Shown here piece by piece: positions 11,301-18,364 of a stretch of DNA of 38,276 nucleotides (within the stretch, counting starts at the first letter, position 1; each line of letters starts with the position of its first letter). This DNA comes from Ruminococcus sp. (GTDB lineage: Bacteria; Bacillota; Clostridia; Oscillospirales; Ruminococcaceae): the NCBI RefSeq assembly GCF_024691275.1, contig NZ_JAILNU010000091.1, positions 1-38,276 of the forward strand, given 5' to 3'. The notes beneath the pieces are model-generated. The model did not search any database. It was not told the origin of the DNA and saw nothing but the letters and a program-made list of their open reading frames with translations. The translations under genes and the position numbers were made by a program.

Positions 11301-14300
11301 ATATCACACCAAATAATACTGAAATAAAGCTGAATATGCTATTCAAGGCGTATAGGCATGAACAATATGGATCTGATAATGTTTCTAATGTAGCTACCGC
11401 TTACGTTAAAACAAAAGATAATTATACAACAACAGAAAATGGATTCGGTTTATTCAATACGTTTATAGCATCAGCAGAACTTACTGTTTCAGGATTAACT
11501 ATTTCTGGAAGTATATTTTCTGATTATTACAGTGAAAGCGATGGCGAAATCTTCTCAGATTATGGTAATAACAATACTGATCCGCTTTGGCCTCGAAGAT
11601 ATGGTTCAACAATTAGCGCAAGCAAACGACTTTCATGTGGACTGTTTGCAGGAAGAAAAAATGATGCTAACACACTAACTTTGAGTGACTGTACGATCAA
11701 AATTGATACATCAGGCGACGGTATCCACTCAGGAAAAAACTGTGGTGGTTTTATTGGTTCAGCAAAAACAGTTATATTAAAAAAATGCACAGCACAAAAC
11801 ATCAAAGTATTTGGCCGTTTTGATACAGGTGGTTTACTCGGATACGCAGACGGCTGTACAATTTCTGGCAGAGCATCTGATAGTGATACTACAAAGTCAA
11901 CAGTTACAATTTATAGTATCACCCAGCAAATGCGCGGAACAAATCTAACCGAAAAAAATAATCGATACACAGGTGGCGGCGGATTGGTAGGAAGAACTGC
12001 TGGTAATATGAATTTCGAGTACATTAAAGTCACAAAGTCTACTGCTGATGGGGCTTCTGGTTTAATTACTTATGATAACAGAATGCCTAAAAACGGAACA
12101 ATATATCGAAGTGATGACAGTACCTACATGGGCGGCATCGTAGGCTGTGGAAACGGCGGCTCAGAAATTACCATTGACAATTGCGAGATCGAAGAACTCT
12201 CAATCAATGGAAATTGTGAAAGAACAGGTGGTATTGCAGGAGGAGGTAATAATAAATATACTATAACTAATGTAAAATTAGATGGCAAAGGAACTGCCGT
12301 TATTGAAGGCAATGGCAAAGAAGCCATAGGCGGTATTATTGGATATGCAATCGGTACTTCATCTTTTGAAAATGTAAGCATTGTTAATTATACAATTCAT
12401 AAAAATCTTCTTGATAATGTTACAGAACTAAAGAGTGACTATTACACAAATAGTAATTATTACAAAAAAGGTTTTAATACGCTTGGTGTTGTTGTTGGCG
12501 GAACAGAAGCTAATCTAAATTTAAAAAATGTTTTTGTTTCAGATTGCACACTGTCTGGAGAATGTTTCAAACCTGTGGGTGGAGTTATCGGATATAACAG
12601 CGGCAAAAGCGTCACAGGTTACAACGTTGTCGTTAAAGACATTACAAATAACATGGTAAAAACCAACAACAACACAGACTATACGATCAATGCGACCACC
12701 AATACCTCTTACGGCGGAGATCTGATAGGCACTGGTTCGGTTGGAGATCTGAAAACAGTCGGCTTCCATCGTGATGGAACACCAACAGATAAGATGATCG
12801 CAGGTGCCACATTCACAACAGCATCAAGCTCTTCCAACCAATACATCATCTTCTCTGACTACAACGGCACAAACCTCCCGACAGCAAGCACAGCAGGAAG
12901 CGGCTCTGCTCCCAAACTCGGCAACAATACGGAATTAGGCGCTGCATATGTTAAGTCTCCTTACGCAACAGTAAACCCGCGCGTAGACATTGATTCCGCA
13001 AACCAGCTCACCGGCGACGGTATGGCTAACAGCGTGGCTGCTCTTCCAATCCAGAACATCTTTACTGATAAGAATATGACGACCGGAAAGCCAAACAAAG
13101 CCTACACTGTATCAAATAGCATCAGCTCATTAGCTGATTTCAGACTGTCAGATTTCAATACTGAATGGCCAACCGCCCAGCTCGGTACAGACAATAATTT
13201 TGCAGTGCTGACCGTTGAGACAACTTCTCATGATGACTCACACAAACAAATAAACAGCTACTTGCAGCTGCTCACCAATACCAACTATAACTTCGGCACT
13301 GATGTGAGCAAAGTTTACAGTGTCGCCATTTACAAAATGCAGCTTCAGGGTACAGGTAACAACAAAGTCTTTACAAAATCAACTAATAATGTACACTTGA
13401 GAAAAGATGGAGAAAATCGTATCTTTATGGGCAGCACAAGTAACGATGTAGACACATCTGAAAATGATCCTACATTCAGCTTGATCGATGTCACATTCTT
13501 CGATCCGACTTCTACAAGCACTCCCGCTTATCACCTCTATGTACCAGTTATTACGAAGAAGCTGCTGAATTACTCCTTTGAGCTGGCAACCGGTAACGGA
13601 ACGCCTTATAACTCTCAATGGTACACCACTAATAACCGCTTTGCCCAAGGTACATTGCTGGCTGAGAACATCGGCGCACCCGGCACATTGTATTTCAAGT
13701 ACACCTATCACCGTACAAAGAAAGAGTGGCAGGACGCATTGAATTTCAATGAAAACCTCCTGGTCAATTATGACAAGGTTTTATCGGTAGCTCCAATCAA
13801 CACCAGCGACAATCTCAAGGCATTCCCACCAGATACTAAATTGATACTTGTTGATGCAAACCGCGGAGGAAAAGAGTATTACTCAACAGTAGGACAGGCA
13901 ATGTCCAATAACAAACTAACGCTCTTCAGTGCCAACTCTCCAACTACCTACACATTCTACCCCAATAATACGCATACATCCACGGATGTTGGTTTCACTC
14001 CGGTAACGCTCAATGATCTGCTCTATATCACCGCAGAACAAAACAACAGCGGAAAGTACGCAAAATATACTGATGGTGATTCCAACCCAGCTACTGTTGA
14101 AGCATATCTTGACGGTGTAAAAACAAAATTCCGTGAAGCAGAAAGTGGTGATACAACAAAGTATGTTCTGACAGTTGTTAACAGTTATGAGAACAAAGAT
14201 GACAACACTCTTTCAGATTCAGATGATATAGACATTACAGAACGGTATTACCTCTCTATCTTCACAGACAAATCATACTATGCACAAGGAAACGAAACTC

Positions 14301-15733
14301 CAACATCAACAAAACCAGCACTCACAACAGCTATTCATTATTACAATGTCACCTCCGATGCCCTTGAAAACGGCTTTGTAAAAGCAAAGTATACTCAGAC
14401 TCCAGATACAAAGCAGATCTTGTTCGCAAACCTGTTTGATCAGACAGAAGTAACCTATTATACAGAAAACTTCAAACCTGATTCTGGTTTAGATCCGGAA
14501 GAGATCAACAGTGTAATGAACAGTGTAAAAATCAAGCTAAAAGCTAAGATCCAGCTGACACCAGAAGCTAAAACCGCGGTTAGCGGTCAGCTTTCAGCCG
14601 TTTCTATGTATCAGAGCTTCCTTGTTTACCTGACAAAACACGATGGAAGCGACGATGACCGTGCGATATTAGGCAATCCTACTGCATATGCTGATATTAC
14701 GATCAGTTCAAACAATGGTACTGCATCACCTTCAACACTGACTCATTCAGCAGATAATAAATACGCAGCGGTAGGTTTGGATTATGTTGATATCGGCTCA
14801 AACGTTCCTATCGGACCTTACATTACAGGCGGCACATCAGAATCACCTGCTGTTGCCACGATCGAAGCGACAGCTGTGATAACCTATGAATCAACAGCTC
14901 AGCAGGAAGCACAGTTCCCTGCTCATAAGGGCGATGATGATGACGTCAATAAATATGCAGACGTATCTGCTTACTCAAATATAGGATTTGAGGCAGGAAA
15001 AACTGCGTTAAGCAAAAATCAGAAAGACGCATCTCCCGAGACCGGTAAGACCAACTATAGATACTACATCATGTCTCAGAACGAACCAACGCTGGATATT
15101 TACGCATATTCTTCTGATGGTCAGAGATACGGTCAGCTTGGAATCAATGCAAATGATCTTCCTGACAATACTGGCAGAGTTCATATTTCAGCAGCAGCAG
15201 AATTCGATGTCAGACCGATCGCGGCAGAAGTTAAAAACGCCGCCTACGTTAAATTCACGCTGCAATTACAGCAGAAAGCGCAGAGATCAGGATTCAATTA
15301 CTCAGATTATCAAGCTATATCCGATATTGACGCATATCTCTATGATGTAAAAATGGATCTGACCAATGTTACAAAATCAAGCGACGGAACATCAACAACA
15401 CCTTCAACAACATATACCTTTATAGTTCCGCGAGATAAGGTGATATCTCTTGATGATTCTGAAGACGGCAAGACAAACTATATGAAACTGCCGATCAGCT
15501 TTGACGTATATACAGGCTCGATAGCTCCTGTTGACAGTAACGGTGATCCTATAACAAAAAACGGAACAGCATTAGGTTCATTTGAAAGCAGAGGTCTTAT
15601 GTACGCAAACTATAAGATCAAGGTTACGGCACAGATGCTCAGCACTTCTGATGCAAGTTCTGTTGTCGGAGAAAGTGCACCGAGTGAACTTGTATACACA
15701 AACGCTAAACTGCTTGGTGACTACATCAAATAA
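5318..15733 (+). CDS. Giant secreted GLUG-repeat surface protein
   Basis: 3,471 residues. ATG 5318 is chosen because AGGAG ends 7 nt upstream; the ATG at 5312 would be only 1 nt from it. A basic N terminus and hydrophobic segment (about residues 10-30) form a signal peptide. GLUG-like repeats (G-G-L-I-G, G-G-L-V-G, G-G-M-I-G) occur in two blocks, about residues 310-1010 and 2140-2425. Around residue 1540 a new module opens with G-C-G-T-Y-N-D-P-Y-V-I, a common start of such beta-solenoid modules. The last 900 residues lack GLUG motifs. There is no LPXTG motif or C-terminal membrane helix, so attachment must be non-covalent or through the co-encoded membrane proteins. GLUG repeats are known from bacterial adhesins and surface proteins; a role in adhesion or matrix formation is inferred. 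A strong terminator follows. Confidence 0.85.
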   Translation: MKRKKTKPKIINRIVSAMLSATIMVTGIPFPQFTDGFHIKLKPFYTDSVTLAEDTIPVDTEPSGITEVLFDQSQLITINDADELKKFSWWYNKYGDPNNTINVNISMAESSSYNSVPYIDLHEGFASIGTEERPFNGTIQITSASLATFYVFKPFFGVVNQSTKILDQFPSGNNTVNVREITFLSSMGYTGDSYTMPTPHSVLANKIVNPSSSTTQMECSVKLECVGAASLQNVKEKDISGIVGTIDDGASLKLNLTNNGIVSGTNYIVDVTGSGPIGLLCGTMEDNSVLTANIQSGTNNSYKVKSSDNSAGGLVGKMEAGSALVINNGENTGFQSVAHNVSGTYCGNLVGYAENAYIGSTIPSSVYPLNMTIDSAVKTAATAELNGTSGNGHLFGYYKVSDVTVGSTTHKNCTITLSGLNNLTVKSTKGNSGGLIGELEFASTAAASAASSPVFTINGGAGVTGASNTGTQNLTLNFSGSNNGGLIGVYKTSSLKNTLHITDVYTSLSGTAGATIGGLIGKIDDTTSAAYIKIEKAHTTGNKGGGMIGTAGSTDTKGAFVDVTGYNKVVGGSIAGIISSMSYGVLRLAGTTDLIGLTSGNMILNSRDSALVYSNGTGNNAEWTLKRPTNALNKDDIGSWGEVIRTADLGTIIDETSFTTNHKVSLAAAAASTGDTDLIKFAKVALNIQHNTGTTSEALAVNTANANLSSTLLSGTHAFGTVNLSNTGLTGLTRDGGSSPQEFTGSITSGNITLAVGEAYGVAGGSEGTGRIYEHRWSGLLSAINGATISDLTVTGTCDKKPMTNGEKNYFGGVTALYKGSSATSLTNVTSSVDCTIKSNGNAIGVIGGMIGGVSDTATGTLSFNGCNSSAKITDGTGVNNYFGGYIALVDRQGSGSIPAITINFGNTAKCTIGGGAAATPNYTNSTAKTRPIYGGLIGAVRGTNAHSIATTINVTNVEANNLIISSSLSGSSPNGAGGLLGYAWYDAEVSIPRLAVTGSSVTANGGLGDLGGLVYAATGHWTVCGTGTDDKVTIASSTFSGSGSLGLLVTRAFNEVLLGKDDETYTADKQAALYLELTNQAKYDPSGAAISGSPSVFDEIAAYSVNPDDSIGITDNGNAVVSINTDGSGTGVTMTGSACNTYQNKTTYGKNTVKTNGNTRYYYNLDTIRANESKSDAEKLLLWSVNCYAHSSISNKDYFGTSFTPSGTSLDMTGLSYYTIDYVSSFPFNNRNFSLTFYNKEIETGESGTGDSDSNARSTVDSTSQHYMMHCGLFRNAKATDVKVGTITFSGNVGKYDGGSGFIISGKLGGDSSNPSKFSDTGITLNGAYVYPGSNAITSGSYAPLLINSVGTNADLKIKGVSSTGYTDFSGYAASSLIGNVGASDASDSGMNIEFSDITLDARRNANDFSAQNFNTVYGSTKSIFSNATLLQQYIYSGTDSKGVYNYRWDEDWTNNQHHVTYGAEIDNTVDNRDATTNKSEQRNYFGSDKFTHPTNNNAASEYGNFATYFIPYVANIGSVKGDDIHELRVNIPVVNLTDGCGTYNDPYVIKTPKQLYSAADLIKTTTFSDTSFQINLPSSIADNQHWCYPATGDTPEHTVFRLNSASTPQFTNGSTTYTREEVRKYLAGAYFLIDDDLVLANDFPGMGAGNTSDYAFRGVVVGKNNGTENNPDYPTITLTNGVPFVYNSNGCVIKNLNFNKTTFTLSDGTKTQFTYGSGCPAYGGVINKIMGGDNIIDNVGVTFAEPTNPSSGSWLHIVPVGGYVGVILNGGLFFRNMDNVTNKNGIASYKTDANKKYLYRNPIIGRVLNGYAVCEDCNKLDNGDKNYYISRLDSSLTDKLTITNSAITAKNAQSWFVLSLLVNSGTMSDKTLYINSDSKARHLGDYTDVGCLNTKTASTLSDADKLIFTAGAETGTSSDKVVPYLMYKYTTSGTTWLRTTNAYAITMNTADTDEDDLIWELDKGYRGIGGFNAYDSGSALTDINTDCNIKISDITPNNTEIKLNMLFKAYRHEQYGSDNVSNVATAYVKTKDNYTTTENGFGLFNTFIASAELTVSGLTISGSIFSDYYSESDGEIFSDYGNNNTDPLWPRRYGSTISASKRLSCGLFAGRKNDANTLTLSDCTIKIDTSGDGIHSGKNCGGFIGSAKTVILKKCTAQNIKVFGRFDTGGLLGYADGCTISGRASDSDTTKSTVTIYSITQQMRGTNLTEKNNRYTGGGGLVGRTAGNMNFEYIKVTKSTADGASGLITYDNRMPKNGTIYRSDDSTYMGGIVGCGNGGSEITIDNCEIEELSINGNCERTGGIAGGGNNKYTITNVKLDGKGTAVIEGNGKEAIGGIIGYAIGTSSFENVSIVNYTIHKNLLDNVTELKSDYYTNSNYYKKGFNTLGVVVGGTEANLNLKNVFVSDCTLSGECFKPVGGVIGYNSGKSVTGYNVVVKDITNNMVKTNNNTDYTINATTNTSYGGDLIGTGSVGDLKTVGFHRDGTPTDKMIAGATFTTASSSSNQYIIFSDYNGTNLPTASTAGSGSAPKLGNNTELGAAYVKSPYATVNPRVDIDSANQLTGDGMANSVAALPIQNIFTDKNMTTGKPNKAYTVSNSISSLADFRLSDFNTEWPTAQLGTDNNFAVLTVETTSHDDSHKQINSYLQLLTNTNYNFGTDVSKVYSVAIYKMQLQGTGNNKVFTKSTNNVHLRKDGENRIFMGSTSNDVDTSENDPTFSLIDVTFFDPTSTSTPAYHLYVPVITKKLLNYSFELATGNGTPYNSQWYTTNNRFAQGTLLAENIGAPGTLYFKYTYHRTKKEWQDALNFNENLLVNYDKVLSVAPINTSDNLKAFPPDTKLILVDANRGGKEYYSTVGQAMSNNKLTLFSANSPTTYTFYPNNTHTSTDVGFTPVTLNDLLYITAEQNNSGKYAKYTDGDSNPATVEAYLDGVKTKFREAESGDTTKYVLTVVNSYENKDDNTLSDSDDIDITERYYLSIFTDKSYYAQGNETPTSTKPALTTAIHYYNVTSDALENGFVKAKYTQTPDTKQILFANLFDQTEVTYYTENFKPDSGLDPEEINSVMNSVKIKLKAKIQLTPEAKTAVSGQLSAVSMYQSFLVYLTKHDGSDDDRAILGNPTAYADITISSNNGTASPSTLTHSADNKYAAVGLDYVDIGSNVPIGPYITGGTSESPAVATIEATAVITYESTAQQEAQFPAHKGDDDDVNKYADVSAYSNIGFEAGKTALSKNQKDASPETGKTNYRYYIMSQNEPTLDIYAYSSDGQRYGQLGINANDLPDNTGRVHISAAAEFDVRPIAAEVKNAAYVKFTLQLQQKAQRSGFNYSDYQAISDIDAYLYDVKMDLTNVTKSSDGTSTTPSTTYTFIVPRDKVISLDDSEDGKTNYMKLPISFDVYTGSIAPVDSNGDPITKNGTALGSFESRGLMYANYKIKVTAQMLSTSDASSVVGESAPSELVYTNAKLLGDYIK

Positions 15734-15763
15734 TATCTGGTCTCATAATATGATCTTAAACAA

Positions 15764-15803
15764 CGGCTCTGGAAGAGTTCTCTCGACCAGAGCCGCTTTT
15801 TTT
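15764..15803 (+). terminator. Terminator of the surface operon
   Basis: CGGCTCTGG pairs with CCAGAGCCG across a 14-nt loop and is followed by C and seven T residues. It stands 30 nt after the giant gene's stop. Confidence 0.9.
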
Positions 15804-15811
15804 GCGAAGGC

Positions 15812-15842
15812 ATAAAAAGAACCGGTGCAATTAAGCACCGGT
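15812..15842 (-). terminator. Terminator of the GGDEF receptor gene
   Basis: ACCGGTGC and GCACCGGT flank a 6-nt loop. On the minus strand the stem is followed by a T-rich run (A-rich on the plus strand at 15813-15820). It serves the convergent gene ending at 15862. Confidence 0.8.
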
Positions 15843-15861
15843 CCATAGAGAGTGTCCTGTA

Positions 15862-17368
15862 TCAGCTGCGGTCTAATTCCTCATAATTCACACTGCCGCT
15901 GAAGTTATTGAGCATATCCTTCAGAACTGCAACGACTGAAGTATTGAAGTCCTTGTTCTTCTTAACAACAGCAGCCTTGAACTTGAAGGTGTGCTTGCCG
16001 ACGGGAGTAGTCTGCTTGGAAGTGAGAGTAGTGAATGCCTCGTTCACACTCTTCATAAAAGCATCCTTGCTTGTTGAGTCAGCGTTAGAGATCACAACGA
16101 ATTCATCAGAACCCGTGCGGTAGATCTTGCTTCCCTTGAAGTTCTGCTTGAGGACCTCGACGGTTCTTACGAGGAGCCAGTCACCTGTATCGTTGCCCAG
16201 CTTGGAGTTGACCTGACTGAATTCCGCAATATTGAACATTGCGAAATACTGGGGCTTGGCACCCTTTGCCTTCATTTCGTCAACATCCATCGAGAACGAT
16301 ATACGGTTGCTGACATCTGTGAGAACGTCCTTGAACATCGCTGTGTAAAGCGACTCCTTGGTCTTGTTGTTCTTTACGATAGTGGAGGCGAGCTTCTGGC
16401 TGACCTTTTCCTGTTTTCTGTTGATAATACCGAAAACAAGCATAAGACCAACGATAACAGCTGCGAAGATCGTCATATAAATTCTGAGCGAGTAAGTAAG
16501 CGAGTAAACCTCCTTACGGGTATCGTCGAGCATAAGCAGCCAGCCGTACTGCGGGATATAGGAATAGATAGAAACGTATTTTGTACCACTCTTCTTATAC
16601 TCAAAGTTGCCGTCCTCAGAAGTCTTGGTACCTGCATACTTTTCACAGAGGGATCTGATCTTGCTGTTTTCAGAAGCCTTGTCGATGAGCTCTGCGTCGT
16701 CGTTGAACACATATCTTCCGTCCTTGACGTTTACCATACTGTAAGACGAATTCTCAATACCCTTGATAGAGAGGGAGTTAAGGGTATTAACGAGCTGATC
16801 TGTATAGATACCGAGTCCGACGAAGCCGATAGGCTCATTGCTGCTGTTATAAAGCGCCTTGTACATTGAAACGATCTGCTTTCCTGTTGCAGGCGAGATT
16901 ATCATACCGATATTATAAACACCGTCGCCTGCTTCAAGCATAGCGTCCTGGAGCTCCTTGAGCTTCTCGGGAACCTTATCCTTAGGTCTTGTAACCATAC
17001 CTACGGTACCGGGGTTTGTGTGGGCAAGACACTTAGTCTCCCATGTACCTATCCAAAGGCCTTCGATATTATCGACATTCTTGGAATAATCCTCGGTGAA
17101 CGCCTGAGCCTTTGCAACATAATCGGCGTTATCCGGATCGCTGAGGAGGTTTGTCACCTGTTCAGCCTTACTGTATTTTCTCAGCGTTTTCAACGTAGTT
17201 AAGGATAATGTTAGCACGTTCGTCAGTGATAGTCTGCATATGCTCTATCGCGTTCTTTTTGGTAGACCGCGTTACAGTAGCAGTTAACGTAATAGATAGT
17301 ATTATCATAATAACAAGCTGAATAGCAAGAATGAGATTCAGCGTTGATATTTTCTTAGAACCTTTCAT
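15862..17368 (-). CDS. dCache-GGDEF membrane receptor, interrupted by a frameshift
   Basis: Two frames make one protein. ATG 17368, behind GAAAGGAAG, encodes an N-terminal membrane helix (L-N-L-I-L-A-I-Q-L-V-I-M-I-I-L) and the start of a periplasmic-type helix. That frame stops after V-E-N-A-E-K-I-Q. The +1 frame continues with Y-S-K-A-E-Q into a dCache-like sensor, a second membrane helix (about 16430-16480) and a GGDEF domain to 15862. The shift falls in a four-base A run (plus strand TTTT 17176-17179); removing one base restores V-E-N-A-E-K-Y-S-K-A-E-Q. The GGDEF domain is degenerate: G-S-D-E-F replaces GGDEF, and F-N-I-A-E-F-S replaces the D-x-D-x-F-K metal site. It is likely a non-catalytic receptor. 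It starts 18 nt after the upstream cytidine-deaminase-like gene, so they form an operon. The shift may be real decay or a sequencing error. Confidence 0.75.
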
Positions 17369-17386
17369 AGTACATTCTTCCTTTCA

Positions 17387-18067
17387 TTATTTTCTAAATA
17401 TGCCGAAGCGTTTCTTCTTCGCTGTAATTCTGTCTATCTCTTCGTCATCGTCAGAAGCGACTCTCAGCAGACTGTTTACTCTGCTTTTCAGAATATCACC
17501 GCTGGCACTTGCTGTATTTGCAGCAGCGATCTCGTCATCATCGTCGTCCTCTTCCGGCTCAGGTTCGGGTTCAGGAGTCTGCGGTCTGAGCGGAACAGGA
17601 TTGACAGGAGGCGGTGTCAAAGGGTTCACCGGCGGAGGCATCATCGTACCTCCGTTCATACCCATACCCGGACCGCCCGGAAAAGGCTGATTTATCATAC
17701 CCGGCGGCGGTGAAGCAAACATTCCGACGTCAGCAAGCCTGATAGCACGGTCAGGCATAATAACGGCACAGTTTACGTTCTCCGGATGAAGGGAAAGAAT
17801 ATAACCAACGCAGTTATTGCAAGGCAAAAGCTGTACTCTTGTCTGTGTACTGATGAGTACCATTTCATCGACTATTCCCTCTCCGGCAGCCGGCATATTC
17901 TGTATAGCTTCAACCTCAGCGTGTACATTCATATGACTTGCACCGGTAAAGATCCTTCCGGATCTTGCTCTGACAGAACAGACAGTATCCTCAGGAGAGA
18001 TGAAAGCATTTGACTCAAGCAATTGGATAGCGAAAGTATTAGCGGCATTGATAGTATCATTATTCAT
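17387..18067 (-). CDS. Cytidine-deaminase-fold protein with proline-rich acidic tail
   Basis: 226 residues, ATG behind AGAGGTGA. Residues 1-115 show the zinc-deaminase signature: H49-A-E51 and P82-C83-N-N-C86, which would supply the zinc ligands (His and two Cys) and the proton-shuttling Glu. From about residue 119 there is a Pro/Gly/Met-rich stretch, a run of E-P repeats and an acidic D/E run near 170-180. The tail ends basic (A-K-K-K-R-F-G-I-F-R-K). Ordinary cytidine deaminases are about 130 residues and lack such a tail, so this is an atypical member; substrate is unknown. It is the first gene of an operon with the GGDEF receptor and has a structured leader RNA. Confidence 0.75.
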   Translation of the reverse strand: MNNDTINAANTFAIQLLESNAFISPEDTVCSVRARSGRIFTGASHMNVHAEVEAIQNMPAAGEGIVDEMVLISTQTRVQLLPCNNCVGYILSLHPENVNCAVIMPDRAIRLADVGMFASPPPGMINQPFPGGPGMGMNGGTMMPPPVNPLTPPPVNPVPLRPQTPEPEPEPEEDDDDDEIAAANTASASGDILKSRVNSLLRVASDDDEEIDRITAKKKRFGIFRK

Positions 18068-18094
18068 CGTTTCTTCACCTCTATTCGTTCATTC

Positions 18095-18190
18095 CCCTGC
18101 TCCGGCAGTTATCGGTTTGGCAGCCCGGCCGAAGCAAGTGAACACTAACAGGCGGCACTTATTCCCCTTCCGATAAGCGCTGTCATATAA
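18095..18190 (-). ncRNA. Structured leader RNA upstream of the deaminase-like gene
   Basis: Read on the minus strand, UUAUCGG (plus 18170-18176) pairs with CCGAUAA (plus 18109-18115), enclosing a smaller AAGUG/CACUU stem and a GC-rich segment. A CUGC-CGGA-GCAG hairpin (plus 18097-18108) follows. The element lies between a TATAAT-like -10 (18205-18210) and the gene's ribosome-binding site. It may be a riboswitch or other cis-regulator. I compared it from memory with c-di-GMP-I/II, c-di-AMP, SAM, cobalamin, guanidine and ZTP classes and could not assign it. Confidence 0.5.
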
Positions 18191-18204
18191 TGTTCTATGT
18201 TAAT

Positions 18205-18210
18205 ATTATA
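18205..18210 (-). promoter_or_regulatory. -10 element for the deaminase/GGDEF operon
   Basis: A perfect TATAAT on the minus strand lies about 140 nt upstream of ATG 18067 in AT-rich DNA. No strong -35 is seen at 17 nt, only ATAGAA/TAGAAT-like sequence. Its position would start a transcript that contains the leader RNA. Confidence 0.5.
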
Positions 18211-18319
18211 CGCCAATATTTTTAATAATTCTATATAAAAATATGCCAATTCTTGATATGTTTTGTTAATTTTTCAAAAGAAGCAACATAAGTGTGCTGT
18301 ATATTGAATAATTATTTTA

Positions 18320-18354
18320 AAATAAAAAGCTCCGGCTTTTAAAAGCCGGAGCTT
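18320..18354 (-). terminator. Terminator of the hydrogenase-like sensor gene
   Basis: A perfect AGCTCCGGC stem with a TTTTAAAA centre is followed on the minus strand by TTTTTATTTT. It starts 12 nt after the stop. Confidence 0.9.
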
Positions 18355-18364
18355 ATAGCATAAA

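Noticed and set aside
15650..15733. Sortase motif at the end of the giant protein
   Set aside because: The C terminus ends L-L-G-D-Y-I-K with no LPXTG, hydrophobic segment or basic tail.
18095..18190. c-di-GMP-I riboswitch
   Set aside because: The conserved GCACAGGGCAAACC-type core of that class is not present.
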